DNA of 7,632 bases from JAFGKM01 sp964408175 (GCA_964408175.1 CAYOYL010000175.1:1-7632), one strand, 5' to 3'. Positions 1 through 6,151 are shown, counted from the first letter of the stretch. Translations and numbers: made by a program. Notes: a model not told the origin generated them from the sequence alone.

Positions 1-266
1 TCCCTGAATTTCTGGGATAACTGGTAGGCTCTCGGGGCGAGAGAGGTAGGAACAGATATTGCCACCAGGTCGGCTTTTAGGTTTTCTGGAATGATAGGCT
101 CAGTCTGTTCATCCAACAGTTCAACCTGAATATCTTCAGGTGTCAAGGCTGCGATGTTGGCAAACGCCAGACTCGGAAACCTCAGGAATAGACTGCTTTT
201 TGGTTTTTCACCTGAGATGGATACCTTCAAACATTCCCTTATAAGCGAAACGAGAAGTACCTTCAT
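1..266 (-). CDS. B12-binding domain radical SAM protein, N-terminal part (runs off the window)
   Basis: This open frame starts at ATG 266 and runs without a stop to the window edge, giving 88 residues. It opens with MKVLLVSLIRE, a first beta strand typical of a cobalamin-binding Rossmann-like fold. It continues with FPSLAFANIAALTPEDIQV (residues 30-48) and then ADLVAISVPTSLAPRAYQL (65-83). These segments are characteristic of the N-terminal domain of B12-binding radical SAM enzymes, where a family member typically reads FPxLxLxxLAALTPEDxEV. The CxxxCxxC iron-sulfur motif would lie beyond the window, so the radical SAM half is inferred from the family. An in-frame TAA four codons upstream fixes ATG 266 as the first possible ATG. 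No good Shine-Dalgarno precedes it. An extended -10-like TGGTATATT (296-288) could give it its own promoter just after the tRNA. The substrate is unknown. Confidence 0.82.
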   Translation of the reverse strand, partial: MKVLLVSLIRECLKVSISGEKPKSSLFLRFPSLAFANIAALTPEDIQVELLDEQTEPIIPENLKADLVAISVPTSLAPRAYQLSQKFR

Positions 267-302
267 TATAGGTATTTATGTGCCCGGAATATACCAGAGA
301 AG

Positions 303-373
303 CTGGGGGACCAGGATTTGAACCTGGACCCTCAGATCCAGAGTCTGATGTCCTACCATTAGACGATCCCCCA
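303..373 (-). tRNA. tRNA-Gln (anticodon CTG)
   Basis: A full cloverleaf can be drawn. The acceptor TGGGGGA (373-367) pairs with TCCCCCA (310-304), followed by discriminator G at 303. The D arm is GTCTAATGGTAGGAC. The anticodon stem is TCAGA/TCTGA with loop CTCTGGA, so the anticodon is CTG and reads CAG. The T arm is CCAGG-TTCAAAT-CCTGG. The weak first U-A acceptor pair and G discriminator agree with known bacterial glutamine tRNAs. The 3' CCA is not encoded (CTT follows the discriminator), so it must be added by a nucleotidyltransferase. The gene is 67 nt downstream of the winged-helix gene and 36 nt upstream of the radical SAM gene, both on the same strand. The leader at 374-440 is very AT-rich and has no convincing promoter. 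Confidence 0.97.
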
Positions 374-440
374 TATATATTAAATGCAAAATTTTAAAAA
401 ATATTCACACTAAATCCGCAGGGCTAAATAGAACGGGCAA

Positions 441-647
441 TTAACCTCTTTTCTGGAAGGTGATTTTGTATTCATCCCCTTCCTTTTGAATCAATACGTG
501 CCCCTCTCTTCCAAGCCAGCCCAGACTTAAAAGCACCAGGTCCCTCTCTCTTTTTATCGCCTTGGCGATTGTGGATAGCGTCGCTTCTGTATACTTCTCA
601 AGGTACTGCCAGATTTCCCCTGCCACGATACCTATCTCTGTTATCAT
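441..647 (-). CDS. Small winged-helix-turn-helix protein (DUF2582-like)
   Basis: This gene encodes 68 residues, MITEIGIVAGEIWQYL onwards, almost entirely one winged-helix fold. Residues about 2-17 form helix 1 (IGIVAGEIWQYLEKY). TLSTIAKAIKRERDLVLLSLG (about 22-42) is the helix-turn-helix. LGREGHVLIQKEGDEYKITF (43-63) is the wing. Length and pattern match the DUF2582 family of short winged-helix proteins, whose members are mostly uncharacterised; DNA binding is likely but not shown. ATG 647 is chosen over the in-frame GTG or ATG region near 680 because a near-perfect Shine-Dalgarno AAAGGAGGT (659-651) lies 3-4 nt before it, and the upstream extension (MTVFRRDKGGK) is just the translated leader. 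It stands alone between a repeat-bearing leader and tRNA-Gln. Confidence 0.85.
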   Translation of the reverse strand: MITEIGIVAGEIWQYLEKYTEATLSTIAKAIKRERDLVLLSLGWLGREGHVLIQKEGDEYKITFQKRG

Positions 648-650
648 CTT

Positions 651-659
651 ACCTCCTTT
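651..659 (-). promoter_or_regulatory. Strong Shine-Dalgarno deciding the winged-helix start
   Basis: AAAGGAGGT lies just before ATG 647. It is nearly the full anti-16S complement and rules out the longer reading that starts near 680. Confidence 0.85.
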
Positions 660-671
660 ATCCCTTCTGAA

Positions 672-703
672 TACTGTCAAACTTATCTATGCTTTTAACA
701 GTA
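672..703 (-). promoter_or_regulatory. Ten-pair hairpin in the leader of the winged-helix gene
   Basis: In minus-strand RNA, UACUGUUAAA (703-694) pairs with UUUGACAGUA (681-672) around a 12-nt loop. One of the ten pairs is a G-U wobble in this strand, but the same position would be a C-A mismatch in plus-strand RNA, which favours a role in minus-strand RNA. No U-tract follows, so it is not an obvious intrinsic terminator. It sits about 13 nt upstream of the Shine-Dalgarno and could be a leader structure or a DNA operator, for example for autoregulation by the winged-helix protein. The role is inference. Confidence 0.45.
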
Positions 704-711
704 CTTCTCTT

Positions 712-808
712 AAATCCTCCCTGTCCCTCCTTTGTTGAAGGAGGGGAACCAAAGGGGGGAATTAAAAGGTGGGGATTCTTCTTATCCTCTCCCCCTTTTG
801 AAAAGGAG
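712..808. repeat. Interspersed palindromic repeat, CTCC/GGAGG type
   Basis: This is a composite of two inverted modules. CCCTCCTT (725-732) pairs with AAGGAGGG (738-745). CCTTTT (794-799) pairs with AAAAGG (801-806). The two ends are also rough inverted copies of each other, and AATCC (714-718) can pair with GGATT near 773-777. Read on the plus strand it gives peptides such as PPCPSFVEGGEPKGGI and SSPPFEKEN, the spurious translation seen from widespread intergenic repeats of this kind in many bacteria. It fills the gap between the six-gene operon and the winged-helix gene. Copy number cannot be judged from one window. Confidence 0.6.
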
Positions 809-835
809 AACGAGATTTATCTCTTCTGTTTTATT

Positions 836-1069
836 TTACTCTTTTTCTTCTCTTTTGTGAAGGGTTTTACACCTGGGACACTCTGATATGTTCTCAGAAC
901 GGCTGTCTATATAGGTATAAAAACAGGTGGGACATTGCCACAGAGAATCTTCTTTCTTTTTGTCTGTAACCACTCTTTTTTTCCACTCAAAAATAATCCA
1001 TATAAGCAAAATCAAAATACTTAAACCGAGATAAAGTGTTACAGCAAGGTCTATTTCTATAGGTATCAT
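836..1069 (-). CDS. Small membrane protein with a C-terminal zinc ribbon
   Basis: The product is 77 residues from ATG 1069. A single hydrophobic helix (about residues 7-28, VTLYLGLSILILLIWIIF) is followed by basic EWKKR, which suggests the C-terminal part is cytoplasmic. Two cysteine pairs, CPTC near 46-49 and CPRC near 65-68, form a treble-clef or zinc-ribbon-like knuckle. The ATG overlaps the tonB stop codon as ATGA (1069-1066), so translation is probably coupled to tonB; the longer in-frame start at 1102 would extend into tonB and has no support. It is the last gene of the TonB operon. I do not recognise the family. A soluble zinc-ribbon tail on a membrane anchor could bind protein or nucleic acid, or could be structural only. 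A function linked to the TonB system is inferred from position. Confidence 0.78.
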   Translation of the reverse strand: MIPIEIDLAVTLYLGLSILILLIWIIFEWKKRVVTDKKKEDSLWQCPTCFYTYIDSRSENISECPRCKTLHKREEKE

Positions 1070-1764
1070 TTCAGCCTGAAGATGAAGGTTATTATACCCC
1101 ATGCCTTTTTATCTGTCTGGACAGGTTCAAAAAGCCACTTCCTCAAGCTCTGTTCCGCATATATGTCCAGTTCTGGAAAACCTGAAGAAGCGATGAGGCT
1201 TGTCAATTCAATCTTTCCATCAGGGTCAACCCAGAACTTTATCTGCACATTACCTTCTATCCCTTTTTCTTGTGCCCAATCAGGATAGTCTGCCTGTTCT
1301 CTATAAAGAAGTACTCTGCTACCAGCAGGACCTTCTATGTTAATACCAGGTATCTTTTTCCCCATGCCTTTCTCCAGACTTTTGAAGGATATAATATCCG
1401 GCAGTTTTACCTGAAACTCGGGTATCTCTAACCTATCTGTTATCTGTGTAACAGGGATGTATTGCTGAGAACCTGTAAACTGTTCGGTGGAAAGTTTTAT
1501 TATTTCCGGTTCCCTGAGGGTGGCTATTTTTTCATCCTTGGCAATGACCCGGGGTATATTTACCTCAGGGATAGTTTTAGCCTTGACGAGTTTAATCTCA
1601 GGTCTTACCACGGTAGAGGGGGGAAGTATTGAAACCTCAATAGGTCTTCTTTCTATCCTGGGAAAAGGTAGAACCAGAGAGAACAAGGAAATGCCTACCA
1701 GATGAATAAAAAAACTCACAGAAGAGGTTTTTATTAGCAAAAGACGGTCCTTTTTTTTACTCAT
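1066..1764 (-). CDS. tonB: TonB family energy transducer
   Basis: The 232-residue protein has the TonB plan. A short basic N-terminus precedes one transmembrane helix (about residues 8-34). A periplasmic linker of about 125 residues is only mildly proline-rich. The C-terminal TonB domain (about 160-232) starts at YPDWAQEKGIEG and contains VDPDGKIE and LRKWLFEP, which align with YPxxAQxxxIEG, VxPDGxV and RRWRYEP of classical TonB. Within the membrane helix, S17 and H21 keep the S-x3-H spacing that is functionally important in E. coli TonB for coupling to ExbB-ExbD; the following L and S of that motif are not kept. ATG 1764 follows the exbD stop by one base, with GGAG seven bases before it. Its role is to carry proton-motive energy to an outer-membrane receptor, presumably the barrel of the same operon. 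Confidence 0.93.
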   Translation of the reverse strand: MSKKKDRLLLIKTSSVSFFIHLVGISLFSLVLPFPRIERRPIEVSILPPSTVVRPEIKLVKAKTIPEVNIPRVIAKDEKIATLREPEIIKLSTEQFTGSQQYIPVTQITDRLEIPEFQVKLPDIISFKSLEKGMGKKIPGINIEGPAGSRVLLYREQADYPDWAQEKGIEGNVQIKFWVDPDGKIELTSLIASSGFPELDIYAEQSLRKWLFEPVQTDKKAWGIITFIFRLK

Positions 1765-1765
1765 T

Positions 1766-2170
1766 CTAAAACTCCGGCATCGTAGCTATGGCTATCCTGT
1801 TTATTCCTATCTTTCTTGCTGTATCCATAACGTTAACCACTATACCATGTTCTGCTTTTTTATCCCCTTTTACTATCAATCTTAACCTTGAGTTTGTTGC
1901 AAGGTCTCTTTGTAAAGACCCCTCAAGATTTACGAGGGTCACCGGTCTGTCCCTGTAGAATATTACTCCCTCTTCAGATATGCTGACGCTCACTTCTTTT
2001 TCAGCCATAGTCTCTGCTGTCGTTGCCTGCGGTAGATTTATCTTTATACCGGGCTGCATTATGAAACTGGATGTAAGCATAAAATATATCAACTGAAGAA
2101 AGACCACATCTATCAGAGGTGTAAGGTTAAGTTCTCCTTTGGTAATGGAATAGTGCCTCTGGAATTTCAC
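1766..2170 (-). CDS. exbD: ExbD/TolR family biopolymer transport protein
   Basis: This is a 134-residue protein of normal ExbD length. A short cytoplasmic N-terminus leads into one transmembrane segment (about residues 15-38), beginning LNLTPLIDVVFLQLIYFML. D21 in that segment matches the essential proton-path aspartate of ExbD and TolR (in TPLxD). The periplasmic C-terminal domain follows, with INLPQA after the helix and the late VMDTARKIGINRIAIAT segment typical of the family. The start is GTG at 2170, one base after the exbB stop, with a GGAGGAGGAG ribosome site formed by the last codons of exbB. Ribosomes may therefore pass from exbB to exbD. It forms the stator and proton channel with ExbB. 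Confidence 0.95.
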   Translation of the reverse strand: MKFQRHYSITKGELNLTPLIDVVFLQLIYFMLTSSFIMQPGIKINLPQATTAETMAEKEVSVSISEEGVIFYRDRPVTLVNLEGSLQRDLATNSRLRLIVKGDKKAEHGIVVNVMDTARKIGINRIAIATMPEF

Positions 2171-2171
2171 G

Positions 2172-2798
2172 TTACTCCTCCTCCAATTTTATGAGAAAAA
2201 GTATGTCAATCAGTTTCGTAGCGCTTTTTTCCATCTGCAGGATGATACTATTAACCCTGCTCACAAAATAGTTATAAGCCAGATAAGATGGAATAGCAAC
2301 AATAAGACCCGCAACTGTTGTAATAAGTGCCTCCCATATCCCCCCGGCCAGTTCACCCGGGTTGACAAGCCCTGCCTGTGCCTCTATGACCATAAAGGCT
2401 CTTATCAAACCTGTAACAGTCCCCAGGAGTCCGAGCAGTGGTGATACGGTGGCTATTGTTGCAAGGATGCCGAGATACTTTTCAAGATTCGGTATCTCAT
2501 GATTTGCCGCATCATCTATTGATTCTTTTATCTCTTCCCGGCTCCTGTCCGATTTTAAAAGACCTGCCTTGATTATTCTCGGCACCGGACCATCTTTCTC
2601 GTCACACAGGTCCAGAGACTCTTTAATTTTTCTCTTTTTCAGCCTGTTCTCTATCTCACCGATAAACTTTTCATTGTCTATCTCGGCATGCCGCATTGAA
2701 ATCAGACGCTCAATAACAATTCCGAGTGTCAATACACCTGATAAAAGAATCGGTATGGTTATCAGCCCGCCCTTTATTATAAACTCCCATAGTCCCAT
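2172..2798 (-). CDS. exbB: ExbB/TolQ/MotA family proton channel protein
   Basis: The product is 208 residues, somewhat shorter than E. coli ExbB (about 244). There are three transmembrane segments, at about 9-31, 107-135 and 150-178. The large loop between the first and second contains basic and acidic helices (NRLKKRKIKE, DRSREEIKESIDDAANHEI). The family signature VSPLLGLLGTVTGLIRAF lies at 118-135, and GGIWEALITTVAGLIVAIPS at 152-171 forms the third helix of the conserved MotA/TolQ/ExbB core. ATG 2798 is preceded by GAGGGGG at suitable spacing and lies 16 nt after the barrel stop. Sequence alone does not cleanly separate ExbB from TolQ; the adjoining exbD and tonB and the absence of tolA, tolB and pal favour ExbB. 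Confidence 0.94.
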   Translation of the reverse strand: MGLWEFIIKGGLITIPILLSGVLTLGIVIERLISMRHAEIDNEKFIGEIENRLKKRKIKESLDLCDEKDGPVPRIIKAGLLKSDRSREEIKESIDDAANHEIPNLEKYLGILATIATVSPLLGLLGTVTGLIRAFMVIEAQAGLVNPGELAGGIWEALITTVAGLIVAIPSYLAYNYFVSRVNSIILQMEKSATKLIDILFLIKLEEE

Positions 2799-2814
2799 TC
2801 GTAACCCCCTCTTA

Positions 2815-4260
2815 TCAAAAAAGTAATTTTAAAGAAGAGACAAAACTTCTTTTCTCTGCAGGATACCCGGGAACTGTAAAATATTCCTTATCTGCAATGT
2901 TGTATATTCCAATGCCCCACTCTATATTTTTGCCGAACAGCATTTTCAACTCAGCATTCAGTATGGTATCACTCCCCATTGTTTCCCCAGAGAAAATTCT
3001 TTCTCCTGTGTGAGAAAACCAGAGTTTACAGGACAAAGAAGAAAAAAAAGAAAAAATTATACCCGCATCAAACTTCTCTTCCGGATAAAAGTCTATCTCT
3101 CTGTCCATAAAGGTTTTTTCACCCATAAAAAAAACGCTCAGGTTGTCTGAAAACTTTTGTTTAAAATCCACACTAATGGATGTCTGCCAGCACTCCTCTA
3201 AATGTGGTTCCAAAAGACCGCTGCTGTCTTCATCTTCCCATGTATAGAGGGTATCATGGTAGGTCTGGCATATGTCAAAACTGAGTCTATTATTCTCCTC
3301 TTCTTTTATAAACCCGACCTTAAGTCTATACCCCTCTTCCGGAGCAAGGTCATAGACCTGAAGTTCCTTATAGTTGATAAACATAATATCTTCAAAAAAG
3401 TCTGGGATTTTATAAAAACTACTCAGCCCGAGATACAGGTTTTCATTTAAAGGGTAGTGCAGTGAAGGGAGAAACCTTGTTCCGTATCCCTCTATTATTT
3501 TTATTCCACCGCCTATAAATGCCCCCTCTTTTTCCATAAGTACAGACTGGGAAAAAGAGTTCGTTGAGAAATCTCCGAAGACATCCTGCCTTTCCACACT
3601 GGTTTCAAACCTGAAGGGCAGTCTGTCAAAAAGCAGGTTTAACAAGAGGAAATTTGCTTCAGTATCGTCCACCCTGTAGAAAGACTGGCTGAAAGAAGGG
3701 ATGAATCCTGTCTTACCCAGAAAAGAATAGGAACTTTTTAAAGAAAAGGAGTCTCTTTCAAGAGCCAGCGGGTTGAATTCCTGCCCGGGAAGTCCGAGAT
3801 AAACTTTTTCCAAATCTATTGATAATCTATCAGACGCTTGCTTGCTTCTGTGAAAAGAGAACCCTGTCTTTTTTTCTTCTCCATTTTTCCTGTACCCTTC
3901 TTTAAAAGAACCATCCAGGAGAAAGGAGTATTCCGTATCTTCTGCCGCCATATAACGATAGAAGAGACTGCTCTGGATAAGACTGTAGTCTCCTGCAGAG
4001 ATGGAAAAGTACCCCTCATTCATTTTTCCCTCTCCCGGCGAACTTTCTACCACCGCCGTTTCACCCTGCTGTTCTTCTCTGGGTGCCGATACCTCAGGTA
4101 ATATAACCTTAAAGGGCGGTGATAGATTTATAATTATTTCTGATTTTTCAATGCTCCTGTCTTCACCTGTGATTTTTTCATCAGGGAGTTTTATGTCCTG
4201 TGAGAACCCGTAGGAGTTTAAGAAAAGGGGGACTGACAGCAGGATGTAACATTTTTTCAT
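2815..4260 (-). CDS. Outer-membrane beta-barrel, TonB-receptor-like C-terminus without a plug
   Basis: The 481-residue product has a signal peptide (MKKCYILLSVPLFLNSYGFS, cleavage near residue 20). A mature N-terminal stretch of about 60 residues (LPDEKITGEDRS, SEIIINLSPPFKVILPE) is rich in charged residues and proline. From about residue 84 to the end, alternating amphipathic segments rich in F, Y, S and L are joined by short acidic loops, as in a large barrel. The end is typical of TonB-dependent receptors: YNIADKEYFTVPGYP about 25 residues before a final SSLKLLF with terminal aromatic residue. The usual plug domain of about 130-150 residues is not recognisable, and the whole protein is shorter than normal receptors (600-800). 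ATG 4260 overlaps the stop of the TPR gene (ATGA), with little Shine-Dalgarno. It may be a simplified receptor, a diffusion channel or an envelope-anchoring barrel. The substrate is unknown. Confidence 0.8.
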   Translation of the reverse strand: MKKCYILLSVPLFLNSYGFSQDIKLPDEKITGEDRSIEKSEIIINLSPPFKVILPEVSAPREEQQGETAVVESSPGEGKMNEGYFSISAGDYSLIQSSLFYRYMAAEDTEYSFLLDGSFKEGYRKNGEEKKTGFSFHRSKQASDRLSIDLEKVYLGLPGQEFNPLALERDSFSLKSSYSFLGKTGFIPSFSQSFYRVDDTEANFLLLNLLFDRLPFRFETSVERQDVFGDFSTNSFSQSVLMEKEGAFIGGGIKIIEGYGTRFLPSLHYPLNENLYLGLSSFYKIPDFFEDIMFINYKELQVYDLAPEEGYRLKVGFIKEEENNRLSFDICQTYHDTLYTWEDEDSSGLLEPHLEECWQTSISVDFKQKFSDNLSVFFMGEKTFMDREIDFYPEEKFDAGIIFSFFSSLSCKLWFSHTGERIFSGETMGSDTILNAELKMLFGKNIEWGIGIYNIADKEYFTVPGYPAEKRSFVSSLKLLF

Positions 4261-5942
4261 TTTTTTAGGCGTTTCAGTTCTTCTTCGGCTGCCTTATTCC
4301 ACTCTTTGAATTCAGGATAAAAGGAAAGTATTTCAAGAAACTTTTCCTGTGCCTTATCTACATTGCCACCGTATTCGTAAATCTTCCCAAGATAATATAC
4401 TGTTTCAACCATCTCTGCAGGATTCACGCTTTTTATTTTTTCCAGAACCTCCTGTGCCTTTTTAAAATCTTTCAGAAGATACAGCGTTTTCCCATAGAGA
4501 AAACCTATGGTTTCGCTCTGAGAACCTGAAGTGAAAAAGTCTTCGCATATCCGAAGAGATTCATTTGTCTTTCCCTGTTTTAATAAACTTTCCACAAGCA
4601 TCTGACAGGCGCTTACGTAAAAGGCACTTTCTGGAAATTTTGTCACAACCTGTTCAAGGTATCTTACTGCACTGTCATAATCTCCTTTTTCATAGTGTTT
4701 CTTGCCGGTAAAAAAAAGTATTTCGTGGGCAAACCTGCTGTCCGGGAATTCCGCAAGAAGTTTGTTCCACGTCTTAAAAGAGTCTTCGTGCAGTTCCTTG
4801 GTATAATAGGTATAGCCAAGTCCGAAATAACTTTTTTCTTTTACCTCTTCACTGGTAGGCAAAGACAGGGTCTTTTTGAAACACTCTATTGAATCCTCAA
4901 ACCTGCTCATATTAAAATTGACAAAGCCCAGTTTAAGATAGACTTCAGGGAGGTCTCTGTATCCGGGAAACTGTTCCGTTATTTCTTTTAAATATCTCTC
5001 CGAGTCACCCCATTTTTCCTGGAGCATCTGTATGTTTGCCAGTTCACTGAGAATCTTAAAGTTCAGTTCATACTTTGCCTTCCCTTTCACACTTTTTAAA
5101 ATCTCTTCTGCCTTTGTGAGATTACCCTTTCTTTTTTCAAGGAGTGATGTCTGGAAATAAGCCCATACGCTGTATAGTGTATCAGGGAACTCCTCAACGA
5201 CCTTGTTGTAGAAATACGCGGCGGAGTCATATTCTCTCATATTAAAAAAACAGTCTCCCAGTTTAAGATTGACGTCAGCAAGTATATCCCTGCTTTCTAT
5301 AAGGGAAGAGAATGAAGATGCCTGTTTGAAGTAATCAGCCGCCCCGGTAAAATCGTTCTCCTGATAAGAAATAAGTCCCTGATAATAAAAAACTTCAGGC
5401 AGGTATCCCGACTTTTTAAATTTAGAGACGAAAAGGGACAGTACCTTTTTACTTTCTGCCAGAAGTCCTTTATTAAATAAAGTAACAGCACGGGAGAAGA
5501 CCGCTTGTTCAATCTGGTGCTCAAGAAAGATATCTTCTGAAAATTTTTCTCTGTACTCAGAATATAAAGAGACAGCATCCTCTATCTTTTCCTTCTTAAG
5601 ATAGGCAAGTATAAGGTAAGAAGCAGCATCTTTGATAAGTTCCGATTCGGGGAAACGGTGTCTTATAGCCTGCAGTTTTTCAATAGCAGTGTCTGTTTTA
5701 TTTAGATGTAGACAATTTACCGCAGATAGTAGATAAGCATAGTCAATGTCTTTAGCATCTGGATTGTCCTGTATGTACTTGTCAATCTGTGTGTTGGACA
5801 GCGAATAGAGTCCTCTTTTATGCGCTTCATGTGCCATGCGCAGGTGACCGGTTATATCTTCCGCTCCTGTGCAGAGAGAGAATGCAAAAAAAGACAACAC
5901 TATTATCCACCTTTTATATCCCATAGTGTGAAATCTTAACAC
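4257..5942 (-). CDS. Exported tetratricopeptide repeat protein
   Basis: The 561-residue product has an N-terminal signal peptide (hydrophobic WIIVLSFFAFSLC, residues 12-24, with likely signal peptidase I cleavage after TGA near 27; the cysteine lacks a good lipobox). The rest is helical TPR-like repeats, for example YYQGLISYQENDFTGAADYF (187-205), LKLGDCFFNMREYDSAAYFY (227-245), LKLGFVNFNMSRFEDSIECF (336-355), GKKHYEKGDYDSAVRYLEQV (413-432) and YYLGKIYEYGGNVDKAQEKF (516-535). Several repeats carry the EFPD or FPES ends seen in BamD/YbgF-type TPR proteins. It is the first gene of the operon, and its stop overlaps the barrel start. GTG 5942 has a short AGG four bases upstream; ATG 5924 (MGYKRWII) is an equally plausible start and leaves the signal peptide intact. 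A periplasmic scaffold or coordinator role, as for CpoB in Tol-Pal, is inferred. Confidence 0.88.
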   Translation of the reverse strand: MLRFHTMGYKRWIIVLSFFAFSLCTGAEDITGHLRMAHEAHKRGLYSLSNTQIDKYIQDNPDAKDIDYAYLLSAVNCLHLNKTDTAIEKLQAIRHRFPESELIKDAASYLILAYLKKEKIEDAVSLYSEYREKFSEDIFLEHQIEQAVFSRAVTLFNKGLLAESKKVLSLFVSKFKKSGYLPEVFYYQGLISYQENDFTGAADYFKQASSFSSLIESRDILADVNLKLGDCFFNMREYDSAAYFYNKVVEEFPDTLYSVWAYFQTSLLEKRKGNLTKAEEILKSVKGKAKYELNFKILSELANIQMLQEKWGDSERYLKEITEQFPGYRDLPEVYLKLGFVNFNMSRFEDSIECFKKTLSLPTSEEVKEKSYFGLGYTYYTKELHEDSFKTWNKLLAEFPDSRFAHEILFFTGKKHYEKGDYDSAVRYLEQVVTKFPESAFYVSACQMLVESLLKQGKTNESLRICEDFFTSGSQSETIGFLYGKTLYLLKDFKKAQEVLEKIKSVNPAEMVETVYYLGKIYEYGGNVDKAQEKFLEILSFYPEFKEWNKAAEEELKRLKK

Positions 5943-6025
5943 ATAACCTGCTTTTTGGAAAGAAGTAAGAAGCCGGATTTTAAAAGGGCAAACCTTCCCG
6001 ACCTCTTATATAACAACCCGAGAAG

Positions 6026-6055
6026 TCTATACAGAGATAACCCTATCTCTCTCAA
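6026..6055 (-). promoter_or_regulatory. Sigma70-type promoter of the TPR-barrel-exbB-exbD-tonB operon
   Basis: TTGAGA (6055-6050) and TATAGA (6031-6026) are separated by 18 nt. Each hexamer is a one- or two-base variant of consensus. Transcription would start near 6019, leaving a leader of about 75-80 nt before the first start codon. It lies after the hairpin that ends cspA, where an operon promoter is expected. Confidence 0.5.
6033..6050 (-). promoter_or_regulatory. Perfect palindrome in the promoter spacer, candidate operator
   Basis: AGAGATA-N4-TATCTCT is an exact 7+7 inverted repeat filling the space between the -35 and -10 hexamers, the position where dimeric repressors block RNA polymerase. 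It does not match the classical Fur box well, so the regulator is unknown. The same bases could form a DNA or RNA hairpin, but transcription would begin downstream of it, which favours a DNA operator. Confidence 0.45.
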
Positions 6056-6103
6056 AATAATGTTATATTACATCCTTCACTGTAGATGTTAACAACATCC
6101 TAA

Positions 6104-6141
6104 GTTGCCGGAATGGAATGTCAACATCCCATCCCGGCAAC
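6104..6141 (-). terminator. Strong hairpin just downstream of cspA, probable transcript end
   Basis: In minus-strand RNA, 17 bases (6141-6125, beginning GUUGCCGGGAUGGGAUG) pair without a break with 6120-6104 around a UUGA loop. Two of the pairs are G-U and become A-C mismatches if the plus strand is read, so the structure is built for minus-strand RNA. It starts 10 nt after the cspA stop. A second hairpin, GATGTT-N3-AACATC (6099-6085), follows. No run of U is present, so it could be a Rho-independent terminator of atypical form or a 3'-end-stabilising structure. Confidence 0.55.
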
Positions 6142-6151
6142 CGTGTTAGTG

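Noticed and set aside
374..440. Promoter directly before tRNA-Gln
   Set aside because: The stretch is AT-rich with several TATA-like words, but no -35/-10 pair with proper spacing was found. Co-transcription with the winged-helix gene is equally likely.
689..886. Plus-strand 65-codon open frame over the repeat
   Set aside because: Its peptide (PPCPSFVEGGEPKGGI, SSPPFEKEN) is the known type of spurious translation from an interspersed repeat, and its 3' part overlaps the zinc-ribbon gene.
1070..1102. Longer start for the zinc-ribbon protein
   Set aside because: The ATGA overlap with tonB at 1066-1069 is the usual coupled start, and the extra eleven residues would lie within tonB with no ribosome site.
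5297..5578. Minus-strand frame inside the TPR gene
   Set aside because: It is an out-of-frame shadow of a well-supported TPR coding region and its product has no recognisable features.
5943..6025. Possible cobalamin or other riboswitch in the TPR operon leader
   Set aside because: The leader is only about 75 nt and holds no B12-box or other riboswitch core that I can recognise. Only short, weak stems are seen.
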